DNA from: an uncultured Schlesneria sp.
Lineage (GTDB): Bacteria > Planctomycetota > Planctomycetia > Planctomycetales > Planctomycetaceae
Length of the DNA: 36,581 bases
Assembly: GCA_903834925.1 (NCBI GenBank)
Contig: CAILLA010000258.1
Span: 1-36,581 of the forward strand
Direction: 5' to 3'
Of the stretch, positions 19,812 to 28,195 are shown in pieces. Position numbers and translations under genes: made by a program. How positions within the stretch are numbered: the first letter of the stretch is position 1; each line of letters starts with the position of its first letter. The notes under the pieces are model-generated. The model saw only the letters and a list, made by a program, of their open reading frames with translations, ran no database searches and was not told where the DNA came from.

Positions 19812-19900
19812 ATTGTGAGCACGTTGAGGTGGGTGGTTGTCTTCAGAGGCAAAAATTGGGGCGGGGTACAAATTCGGCGAGATTCGCTGGCAGAAACAGT

Positions 19901-20146
19901 CTAAGCATCGAAGCGATCGATCGGCAATTCTAAAGTCTTATCCAATTCAGACTGCAATCCATGAATTCGCCAGAATTCTTTTGGTGAGGTGACGCATAAC
20001 TTCAGGCGAATACGTTTGTCTGTTATAGTCAAATTGGGTCCGTCTTTACGCAATTTTCTTCGCATTCGTTGAGCTGCCGTGAACTCCGCAGCTTTTGATT
20101 CTGCAGGCTGATGTTTCTGCCGTGAATTTTTAGATCGCCGCCGCAT
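19901..20146 (-). CDS. Possible small basic protein
   Basis: 81 residues if started at ATG 20146; the frame is open to 20170, which would overlap the kinase gene. The N-terminal half is rich in Arg and Lys ([22 protein letters not shown]). The second half looks like ordinary protein ([20 protein letters not shown]). It lies on the same strand as, and 89 bp before, the DUF1592-type gene. Its start codon shares the palindrome CATATG with the kinase start on the other strand. No family is recognised. It may be a genuine small gene or a chance ORF in the divergent promoter region. Confidence 0.35.
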   Translation of the reverse strand: MRRRSKNSRQKHQPAESKAAEFTAAQRMRRKLRKDGPNLTITDKRIRLKLCVTSPKEFWRIHGLQSELDKTLELPIDRFDA

Positions 20147-23100
20147 ATGGAACATGAATTCGCTTCGCAATTTGTCACTTCGCCCTTGGGCGAACAGGAA
20201 CTACGCCGTATCGGGGCGGCTAAGGATGCGTTTCGAATTTCCTGGCAGAAAAATCAACAACCCGAAATTGAAGAGTACATAAAGACCTTTCCTGAATCGT
20301 TAAGGCGAGCCGTTCTCGCAGAGCTGCTCGTTATCGATGTCAACTTTCGTCGGACAGCGGGTGTGCCATGTTCGCTGGAAGATTATACGTCGAGATTTCC
20401 CCATTATGCCGAGACGGTTTCGAGGTTACTCGACCCGCCACGAGAATCGGACACGCGACCGACGGATGAAATCACGGTAATGGAGACGAGATCAGAAATG
20501 GACGACGATAATCCGTTGAAAAAAAGACCGGAAGGTGAAAAGAGTAAATCAGATGGTTCAGAGGATTTGAAAACTGTGCCCGAGCAATTCGGGCGATACC
20601 GTATCGTACGTGAGCTTGGTCGCGGTGGAATGGGGGCCGTTTACCTGGCCATTGACGGACAACTGGGTCGTAAAGTTGCGTTAAAGATTCCTTTCTTTCG
20701 CGAAGTTGATGCGAAGGAAGCCGTCGAACGGTTTTATCGCGAAGCCCGGGCGATGGCCATGGTCCAACATGCCAACTTGTGTCCGGTCTATGACGTCGGT
20801 CGGCATGAAGAGTGGCACTTCCTGACAATGGCATTCATTGATGGCCAGCCGCTTTCGAAGGTGTTGAAAGAGACAGGTTTTTTCTCCGTCAATCAGGCCG
20901 CGACACTGATGAAGACTGTTGCCATAGCGGTGCAGAAAGCTCACGAAGCGGGGATCGTGCATCGCGACCTGAAGCCCGCCAACATCATGCTGAATAAAGA
21001 TGGTGATCCGATCATCATGGATTTCGGACTGGCTCGGCGGAAGATGTCTGGTGAAGCGGACTTGACTCAAACGGGAGCTGTTTTTGGAAGTCCCGCGTAT
21101 ATGGCACCCGAGCAGGTCGAGGCAAACCACAACGAAATCGGACCGGCAACCGACGTTTATGCGATGGGCGTGATTCTGTATCAAATGGTCACGGGCAAGC
21201 GGCCGTTTCAAGGTTCTGTGATGTCGATTTTTGGGCAAATTGTCTCGAAAGTGCCGGAACCACCTTCAAAATGGCGTAATGATTTGCCGCCCGAACTGGA
21301 CGCAATTTGTCTGCGGGCCCTTGCAAAATCCCCTTCGCAGCGTCACGCCTCGGCCGCGATATTTGCCGAAGAATTAACGTATCTGGTGAATCCATCCGGC
21401 AGCGACGTAAAAACCATTTCCTACGCGTCACGTCCCGAGGTTCAAGCCATCGCCGGAGTGGATGCTGACAACTTGACTAGCAATCGATCGCGCCGTGATG
21501 CGGAGTTACGACAGGTGACGGTTGCCGTCTTCAACTATGAAAGCGAAGGCGATGAGGGCTCGATCAGTATGAGTCGAGCCTCTGTCTCTTCTCAGTCGGA
21601 GCAATTACACGAGCAGGCACAGTCGTTCGCTGCGTTTGTTAAAGAACAGGTCGCACAACTCGGTGGTGTGAGTGTGAATGGTGCGGGGCAAGAGGTCTTG
21701 ACGTGCTTTGGCTTTCCTCAAGCCTTTGAGGATTCCCCGCAACGGGCCGTTCGAGCAGCCCTTCAAGTCATGCGAAAACTCGGTGCAGCAGATCAGCAGC
21801 GGGCGAAATTGCCTCTTGCCAGTCAAACTTGGGTCCTTCTGCATTCGGGCGAAGCCGTGGCGGAAGAATCGGGTGATTCGCAGGGAACCGATGTCTCGTT
21901 AGTGGGTGAAGCTCGTAACACAGCGATTCGGCTGAGTGCGATTATTGAGCCGGGAACCGTTGTGGTCAGCTCAGCGACCCATCAGCGCATTGCAATTTAT
22001 TTCGAGTGTGAATCACTCGGGGCGCAGCGCGTTCGTGGTATTTCACAACCCGTCGAACTTTTCAAAGTCACTAAAGAAGCCGCCTCGCGAAATCGAGTGG
22101 AGCTCGTCGATCCGGGCAACTTATCACCGCTGGTCGGGCGCGATACAGAACTTTCAATTCTCAAAGATCGCTGGGAGCAGGCGCAGGACGGATTGGGACA
22201 GGTTGTCCTTTTGATCGGTGACGCAGGACTTGGCAAATCACGGTTGATTCGCGAGTTGCGAGAACACGTGATTGGTTCCGATACCGAAGGTGCTGCCGTT
22301 ATCGAATGGCGATGCGCACAACATCAACAGGGAACCAGCTTCTTTCCCGTCGTCGAATTTCTGACGCGGTTGTTTGACTTTGAAAATCATTCCGCCCCAG
22401 ATCGGCTGGAAACCGTCGTGCGTTACCTGGGCGAGTGGAAAATCGAGTCTACCGAAAATGTCTCGTTGCTTTGCGGGCTACTTGGCGTCGCGACAGATGA
22501 TCGTTTCCCTCCCCTTGCCCTGCCACCGCAAAAGGTCAAGGAGCGGACGGAAAATCTGTTGCTTTTGTGGTTGAAGCAAATGGTTGAGGTCAGTCCGATG
22601 TTATTCATCGTTGAAGACCTGCACTGGCTCGATCCATCGACCCTCCAATTGCTTGAAAAGTATGTCATGGAATTCAAGGCGGGCCGGATGCTCAGTCTTC
22701 TGACTTTCCGACCAGAATTTGAAACGCCCTGGAAGAGCAGTCCACATCAAACGCAGATTGCGTTGAACCGTCTAACCAAACGGCAGATTGGTGAGATGAT
22801 GCGGAAGCGGACCAGGCGTCGTGATATCCCCGAGTTAATCCTGCAGCAAGTCATTGACCGTACTGACGGAATTCCGTTGTTCGTCGAGGAATTTACGGTT
22901 GTGATCGTCGAGTCCGGAATCCTCGATCGTACCGATGACGGTGCTGATTCCTCGTCGCTTCTCAAGATCATTCCGTCCACGCTGCACGATCTGTTGCTGT
23001 CTCGACTCGATCGAATGGCCGCTGATCGCGAAGTCATTCAATTGGCTTCCACGATCGGACGTGAATTCGGATTCGGTCTGCTATCAGCTTCGTGTACGTT

Positions 23101-24655
23101 ACCGGAAGGCCAACTTCAGATCGAACTCGACAAGTTAGTCAAAGCGGAAATCCTCTTTAAGAAGGGGGAAGCAGCCGAAGCAATTTACATCTTCAAGCAT
23201 GCCCTGCTGCAAGACGCGGCCTATCGTTCGATGCTCACAAAAAGGCGTCAAGCGTGTCATCAGCGCATTGCCGAAGTCATCGAGTCGAGGTTCGAAGGCA
23301 TCGTCAAATCACAGCCGGCACTTTTGGCGCATCACTTCAATGAGGCAGGCAACTTCGATAAGGCCAGTCAATATTGGTTAAAAGCCGGTCAGAAATCTCA
23401 ACTACAGTCGGCGAACGTTGAAGCAATCAGCCAACTGACTCAGGGGCTGAAAATTTTGCAGACGCTTCCAGAGTCTCCTCGACGAGACCAATTGGAACTC
23501 GCGTTTCAAACCGCGCTCTCTCCTGTGTTAATGGCAGCGCGGGGCTGGTCCGCCCCAGAAGTCGGGACAGCCATCGAACGAGCTCAACAACTTTGTTCCA
23601 AATACGGGACCTTAGAAGACCAGTTCTTTGTGAAGTGGGGGCTTTGGGGTTGGCGAGTCATTCGTGCGGATCTGGATATTTGCGAGGGGATCGCGCAGGA
23701 CATTATGCAACTGGTGGATAGGTCGGTGGAAGGCAAGAAATTGTTGCCCGAAGCTTATTGGGTCGTCGGTTGCACTGCCTATTACAAAGGCGATTTCAAA
23801 GCTGGACTGAAGTTGCTCGAACAAGGGTTGCAACTCACCGATCCAGATCAGGAACGAGCCTACGCATTAAAAACGGGTCAGCACTGCAGCGTCATGTGCG
23901 GTAGCCACTCGGCATTGGCGCTTTGGGAATTAGGCTATCCGAGTCAGGCTTTGCAGCGAGCTGACGAGACAATTCGACTGGCGAAGAAGCTGGGGCATCC
24001 GTTCAGTCTGGCCATGGCGCTCTTCTTCGGCCGTCAGGTCCTTCAGTTATGTGGCCGCAACGAGGAAACGTTCGATCGTATTGATGAAGAATACAAGATT
24101 TGCCACGATCAAGGGTTTGTTTTTTTTGAAGTGCATGCCATCTATGGACAGGGAGAATTACTTCTGCGGGAAGGCAAAGTCGATGATGGACGCAAGCTGT
24201 TTGATCATGGCTTGGAAATGCTGAAAGGGACAGGCGCCAATTTGTCGATGGATTATCCCTATCGAAATATTGCCGAAGCCTATCTTCTCGCCGGACGACC
24301 CGACGACGCAAATCGATGGTTAGATCGCGGTTTTAATCTTGTCGAAAATCATCACGAACGTGGCAAGGAAAGCGAGTTCTTGCGGTTGAAGGGAAACATG
24401 TCGCTCGCGACGGGAGACGAAAAGGGAGCCGAGGAATACTATCAAAAGGCCGTTCAAGTCGCCCGCAAACAAGACGCCAAGTCATGGGAATTGAGGGCGA
24501 TGATCAGTTTCGCCGAATTGAGGCAGCGCCAGCGCCGATCGAAAGAAGGTCGGCAACTGTTGGAATCCGCCTACAATTTCTTCACCGAAGGTTTTGATAC
24601 TTCGGATCTTGTCAGGGCGAAAGAGTTGCTGCAAGAGCTAGAATCCGAAAAATAA
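20147..24655 (+). CDS. Ser/Thr protein kinase fused to degenerate cyclase domain, AAA ATPase and TPRs
   Basis: 1502 residues. An N-terminal helical region (about 1-100) is common in planctomycete kinases. The kinase domain (about 151-414) is complete: GRGGMGAVY loop (158-166), Lys180 in VALK, HRDLKPAN (272-279), DFG (292-294) and APE (320-322). A class III cyclase-homology domain (about 453-640) follows, but both metal-binding Asp positions appear lost (Asn463 and Gln515), so it is probably a non-catalytic sensor domain. Then comes an AAA_16-type ATPase with Walker A GDAGLGKS (691-698) and Walker B LFIVEDLHW (from about 819). TPR-like helices run from about 1090 to the end. No TM segment is seen, so it is likely a cytoplasmic signalling hub. 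The FAD oxygenase gene follows after 36 bp. Confidence 0.93.
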   Translation: MEHEFASQFVTSPLGEQELRRIGAAKDAFRISWQKNQQPEIEEYIKTFPESLRRAVLAELLVIDVNFRRTAGVPCSLEDYTSRFPHYAETVSRLLDPPRESDTRPTDEITVMETRSEMDDDNPLKKRPEGEKSKSDGSEDLKTVPEQFGRYRIVRELGRGGMGAVYLAIDGQLGRKVALKIPFFREVDAKEAVERFYREARAMAMVQHANLCPVYDVGRHEEWHFLTMAFIDGQPLSKVLKETGFFSVNQAATLMKTVAIAVQKAHEAGIVHRDLKPANIMLNKDGDPIIMDFGLARRKMSGEADLTQTGAVFGSPAYMAPEQVEANHNEIGPATDVYAMGVILYQMVTGKRPFQGSVMSIFGQIVSKVPEPPSKWRNDLPPELDAICLRALAKSPSQRHASAAIFAEELTYLVNPSGSDVKTISYASRPEVQAIAGVDADNLTSNRSRRDAELRQVTVAVFNYESEGDEGSISMSRASVSSQSEQLHEQAQSFAAFVKEQVAQLGGVSVNGAGQEVLTCFGFPQAFEDSPQRAVRAALQVMRKLGAADQQRAKLPLASQTWVLLHSGEAVAEESGDSQGTDVSLVGEARNTAIRLSAIIEPGTVVVSSATHQRIAIYFECESLGAQRVRGISQPVELFKVTKEAASRNRVELVDPGNLSPLVGRDTELSILKDRWEQAQDGLGQVVLLIGDAGLGKSRLIRELREHVIGSDTEGAAVIEWRCAQHQQGTSFFPVVEFLTRLFDFENHSAPDRLETVVRYLGEWKIESTENVSLLCGLLGVATDDRFPPLALPPQKVKERTENLLLLWLKQMVEVSPMLFIVEDLHWLDPSTLQLLEKYVMEFKAGRMLSLLTFRPEFETPWKSSPHQTQIALNRLTKRQIGEMMRKRTRRRDIPELILQQVIDRTDGIPLFVEEFTVVIVESGILDRTDDGADSSSLLKIIPSTLHDLLLSRLDRMAADREVIQLASTIGREFGFGLLSASCTLPEGQLQIELDKLVKAEILFKKGEAAEAIYIFKHALLQDAAYRSMLTKRRQACHQRIAEVIESRFEGIVKSQPALLAHHFNEAGNFDKASQYWLKAGQKSQLQSANVEAISQLTQGLKILQTLPESPRRDQLELAFQTALSPVLMAARGWSAPEVGTAIERAQQLCSKYGTLEDQFFVKWGLWGWRVIRADLDICEGIAQDIMQLVDRSVEGKKLLPEAYWVVGCTAYYKGDFKAGLKLLEQGLQLTDPDQERAYALKTGQHCSVMCGSHSALALWELGYPSQALQRADETIRLAKKLGHPFSLAMALFFGRQVLQLCGRNEETFDRIDEEYKICHDQGFVFFEVHAIYGQGELLLREGKVDDGRKLFDHGLEMLKGTGANLSMDYPYRNIAEAYLLAGRPDDANRWLDRGFNLVENHHERGKESEFLRLKGNMSLATGDEKGAEEYYQKAVQVARKQDAKSWELRAMISFAELRQRQRRSKEGRQLLESAYNFFTEGFDTSDLVRAKELLQELESEK

Positions 24656-24691
24656 AGTTGGAACGATTCTAGACCGGGAACTTTGTAAAAA

Positions 24692-26113
24692 ATGGGTGAA
24701 TCGAACCGCACGTTGGGCAAGCATGCGATTGTCATCGGGGGGAGCATTGGCGGGCTGTTAATCGCGCGTGTACTGAGGTCGCATTTCGAGCAAGTCACGA
24801 TCATTGAACGCGACTCGTTTTCAACGAATTACGAGCCTCGTAAAGGGGTTCCCCAAGGACGAAACGTCCACGTCATTTTCGGTGGCGGAGTGCGTGTCAT
24901 CAATCGGCTGTTTCCCGGCTTTTTTGACGAACTTGCCAAAACGGGGTCCATCGTTTGTGACTTCTCGAAAGACTTGTGCTGGTATCACGGAGGGGTCTGG
25001 AAGGCCAGGCCCAAATCCGATTTGATCTCGTATTGGCAGAGTCGTCCGTTTCTGGAATCGAACATACTTCGCCGACTCAAATCCGACACCAATATTCGGA
25101 TTCTGGAGAAGTGTGCAGTCACGGGATTTCTTTCGTCCCCCGATCAATCTCGTATTACAGGAGTCGAAATTCGCGGGTCTGAGGGGGCCGATACGCGTGA
25201 AGAATTAGTGGCCGACCTTGTGGTCGATGCCGGCGGGCGAGGTAGCCAGACACCGGTTTGGCTTGAATTAATTGGATATGAGCGGCCGGCCGAAACAACC
25301 GTCGAAGTCAATATCGGTTATGCCAGCAGAATCTATGAACCCAGCCACGATCCGTCACGTGACTGGCAGATCATGGCGCAGTATGGAACTCCACCGACCA
25401 GTAAGCGGACCGGCTATATCTTTCCGATCGAAGGGGGGCGATGGCTGGTTAGCCAGGTAGGATTTCTCAGAGACAATCCACCGGATGACGACGAAGGGTA
25501 TCTCGAGTTCGCCCGTTCGATGGAATTGCCCGACTTTTATAACGCGATCAAGGATGCCAAGCCACTTTCGCCAATTTCTACCTTCAAGTTTCCAGCCAAT
25601 CGATGGCGACGATATGACCGTCTCTCGCGATTCCCCACAGGACTATTGGTAATTGGGGACGCGATTTCGACATTTAACCCTGTTTATGGACAAGGGATGA
25701 GTGTTTGCGCACTCGAAGTCGATGAGCTTCGTCAGTTGCTCGAGCAATGCCAGGGAAGTACCGCGATTTCAGCCGAACTGGCGAAAACGTTTTTTAGAAA
25801 AGCGGCGAGGATCATCGAAACGCCGTGGATGCTGGCAACGCAGTCAGATTTTCTTTATCCAGAAACATCAGGGAAACGACCGCTCCATACGAATGTGCTG
25901 AATTGGTATCTGTTGCGGATGCTCCAGCTTTGTTCTGGGAACGAGCGAATCGTCAGAACGTTTTACGAGGTTCTACACTTCATGAAGAAACCAACGGCGT
26001 TTTTTCATCCGTTGGTTCTTTTTCCGGTCCTCGCTCGCGGACTTGGATTCAAAACGTCATACGAACCATCAAAGCAGCGTCCCTGTGTCACCGAATCATC
26101 TGAAGTAGCGTGA
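24692..26113 (+). CDS. FAD-dependent oxidoreductase/monooxygenase
   Basis: 473 residues. The Rossmann FAD motif is at the N-terminus (IVIGGSIGGLLIARVL, with Gly16, Gly20 and Gly21), followed by an acidic end of strand 2 (TIIERD). A DAGGRGSQ segment (about 175-180) and the second FAD motif GLLVIGDAISTFNPVYGQGM (about 318-337) match the p-hydroxybenzoate hydroxylase/geranylgeranyl reductase superfamily, in particular LasC-type epoxidases. It would use FAD, NAD(P)H and O2 to hydroxylate or epoxidise a hydrophobic substrate; the substrate cannot be read. It probably shares a transcript with the kinase/ATPase gene 36 bp upstream, which may be its regulator. It converges with a P450 gene, hinting at a common oxidative pathway. 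Confidence 0.88.
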   Translation: MGESNRTLGKHAIVIGGSIGGLLIARVLRSHFEQVTIIERDSFSTNYEPRKGVPQGRNVHVIFGGGVRVINRLFPGFFDELAKTGSIVCDFSKDLCWYHGGVWKARPKSDLISYWQSRPFLESNILRRLKSDTNIRILEKCAVTGFLSSPDQSRITGVEIRGSEGADTREELVADLVVDAGGRGSQTPVWLELIGYERPAETTVEVNIGYASRIYEPSHDPSRDWQIMAQYGTPPTSKRTGYIFPIEGGRWLVSQVGFLRDNPPDDDEGYLEFARSMELPDFYNAIKDAKPLSPISTFKFPANRWRRYDRLSRFPTGLLVIGDAISTFNPVYGQGMSVCALEVDELRQLLEQCQGSTAISAELAKTFFRKAARIIETPWMLATQSDFLYPETSGKRPLHTNVLNWYLLRMLQLCSGNERIVRTFYEVLHFMKKPTAFFHPLVLFPVLARGLGFKTSYEPSKQRPCVTESSEVA

Positions 26114-26239
26114 CGTTTTCATCATTCAGTCGGTGTTGATGAACTGGCGGTAACCCCAGTTGCTCGGAACGAATTGTATTACTGCTAAAAATGTGGGTGC
26201 CGCCAGTGGCTTCGATTCGAGTTGCCCATAAAAACGACG

Positions 26240-26273
26240 AGCACTGGCGAGCGAAGACGCACGCCAGTGGCAC
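26240..26273 (+). repeat. Dispersed hairpin element, copy D
   Basis: AGCAC, GCGAAGACGC and GTGGCAC blocks as in the other copies. The arms are CACTGGCG-A-GCG and CGC-A-CGCCAGTG, 11 of 12 positions paired around AAGA. The stem is one pair shorter and its sequence differs from the other copies, yet it still folds. It lies in the 192-bp gap between the convergent FAD oxidoreductase and P450 genes. A related half-site, GCCAGTGGC, occurs just to its left. Confidence 0.7.
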
Positions 26274-26305
26274 ACAACTCCACATTTCAGTCCTCTCACA
26301 AAATG

Positions 26306-27694
26306 TTATCTTTGGTGTGGGACCAGCGCGGCTTTTAATTCTTTCGTTTCGATGACACCGCAGTGAAGGACGGACTTGGATGATCCGCTTGTTCTCACCG
26401 CAGCCTTTGACAGAATCGAAGCCAGAATGATTTTCATGGTGAACATGGCGATTTTTGCCCCCAAACACATTCGCGGTCCTCGCCCAAATGGGAAGAAGTA
26501 ATCGCTTCCAACGGGATTGGATTCAATTCCGCCGTTCGCCCATCGATCCGGATCAAATTGATCAGGATTCTTCCAATGGCTCGCTGATCGCTGGACGGCC
26601 TTCATCACAATCATCACCGCTGTATTGGGCGGAAGCTCCCGGCCTCCTAGAGTTGTTGTCCTGTCTTTACGGACATTTCTCCCGAACATGGCGACAGGAG
26701 GGATCAGTCTTAACGATTCACGCAGTACGTGATCGACCAATGAAGTCTCGCCAATTGACGCGACGTCGTAATCGGGCTTCTGCCGAATCATTTCCGTTAA
26801 TTCGCGATGGAGCTTTTTTTCAACCTCTGGATGGCTGTTTAGCAGAGCGAACGTATTCACGATGCCAGCTGCTGACGAGATGTTTCCGCCGGCGTGGAAT
26901 TCACTCAGGAAGTCCACCAACTGCGTATCGGAAATCTCGGTTCCTTGTCGTAAAAATACGCTGAGCAAATTGTTGGCAGCCGGATCAGGGTTCTGTCGAG
27001 CCTTCTTCACGGCTTTTTCATAGGCGCCATAGTGAAGTCGCATGGAATTGTGAAATGACGGACTGATTGGCGGAATCAAGACCGCCTGAGGTGTCGCCAT
27101 TCGAAAGGTTGCCATCTCTGATATTTTGTAGAAATTCTCGAAACCACCATCTTCGAAATCAGGACCGCAGGTGCAGGAATTGAAAACCTCAAAGCAAATA
27201 CGTTGGATCTTATCGAGAATTTCAAGTTCACCTTCGGTCGCCAGCATATTGGACAGGTGCCTGTTAACAACCGACTTAATGACGGGAACTTGCGAGTTTA
27301 GCCACTGGTCCCATCCCTCAATCAATAATGGATGGGAATGAGGCTTCCGCAGCTTGTCCAATTCCGGTGAATTCAGATTAAACAGCGTGTTGCGCAGCAC
27401 CGGATTGAGGGCTTTGATCGGATAATCTTTGTAATAATCATCGGCTTTGGTGACCAAAACGTCGCGGATCAGATTCGGATCGTTGAGAACGAGGGTTGGT
27501 TCACCGCCAAACCAGACCAAGGTCATTCCGCCATATTGTTTTTCGTAATCAGCACAGATATCCCAAGGATTACCCTTCGCGAAATCGGTCACCGTACCGA
27601 CTGGATAAATGGGTGTCGGGCCGGGGATTCCCTCAAACTTCTTCATTAAGGCCCCATAGCGCATTCGGAACAACGAACCAAAAATTCCTGCCAT
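26306..27694 (-). CDS. Cytochrome P450
   Basis: 462 residues, normal for a bacterial class P450. The haem-binding loop FFPFGRGPRMCLGAKIA gives Cys410 as the iron ligand. The ExxR motif is E326-R329 in HVLRESLRL, and the PERF-like stretch is FDPDRW (380-385). The I-helix reads AGGNISSA (268-275), with Ser273 where most P450s have the O2-activating Thr. This Ser-for-Thr change may tune or alter chemistry. P450s insert oxygen into C-H or C=C bonds using electrons from a ferredoxin or reductase partner, which is not in this window. The gene faces the FAD oxygenase tail to tail, and its promoter must lie in the 500-bp gap shared with the DUF4175-like gene. Substrate unknown. Confidence 0.95.
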   Translation of the reverse strand: MAGIFGSLFRMRYGALMKKFEGIPGPTPIYPVGTVTDFAKGNPWDICADYEKQYGGMTLVWFGGEPTLVLNDPNLIRDVLVTKADDYYKDYPIKALNPVLRNTLFNLNSPELDKLRKPHSHPLLIEGWDQWLNSQVPVIKSVVNRHLSNMLATEGELEILDKIQRICFEVFNSCTCGPDFEDGGFENFYKISEMATFRMATPQAVLIPPISPSFHNSMRLHYGAYEKAVKKARQNPDPAANNLLSVFLRQGTEISDTQLVDFLSEFHAGGNISSAAGIVNTFALLNSHPEVEKKLHRELTEMIRQKPDYDVASIGETSLVDHVLRESLRLIPPVAMFGRNVRKDRTTTLGGRELPPNTAVMIVMKAVQRSASHWKNPDQFDPDRWANGGIESNPVGSDYFFPFGRGPRMCLGAKIAMFTMKIILASILSKAAVRTSGSSKSVLHCGVIETKELKAALVPHQR

Positions 27695-28195
27695 GAATCA
27701 TTTCACTTTGCTGGAGTTGATTTAACCGGGCGTGACGCAATGGAGGGATGAAAGTGGAATAAATTTTCGGCATCTACGCTGACTGATCCTTCAATCCATT
27801 TCACCAATTTCGGAAAATGCAGACAGACCGCAGCGTAAATACAAACCCGAAGGAAGCGCTACGAAGAGCGTAACAAACACAGATTCCCGGATCAATCAGC
27901 GATATACGACAATTGATCCCAAACACAAGACTTAAACAATCACAGCGTCAGCACTTAGCCAGTTTTCACTTCCGACAAAGGATCATTCTGATTTGTGCCT
28001 GCACGCCTGTCTTCGATGAAGAATCAGTGGATTCAACGTCTCGTCCAGCAATCGTTGGCTGGTCTGATTCAGGGAACTTCCGAAAAAAACAGAAAAAACT
28101 CGAATTGCTTCTCTGATTCGCGAGACACATACTACTGGAACGGTGTTTCACTTCGGGGAATTCATATCGCGTTTGTATATTGGCAGGAGATTGTG
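27695..28195. other. Divergent intergenic region without a recognised gene
   Basis: 501 bp between the start of the P450 gene (-) and the DUF4175-like gene (+). The frame of the plus-strand gene remains open back to 27995, but that stretch has no Shine-Dalgarno or domain and is treated as leader. No palindrome family or RNA gene was recognised; promoters for both genes are expected here. Confidence 0.5.
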
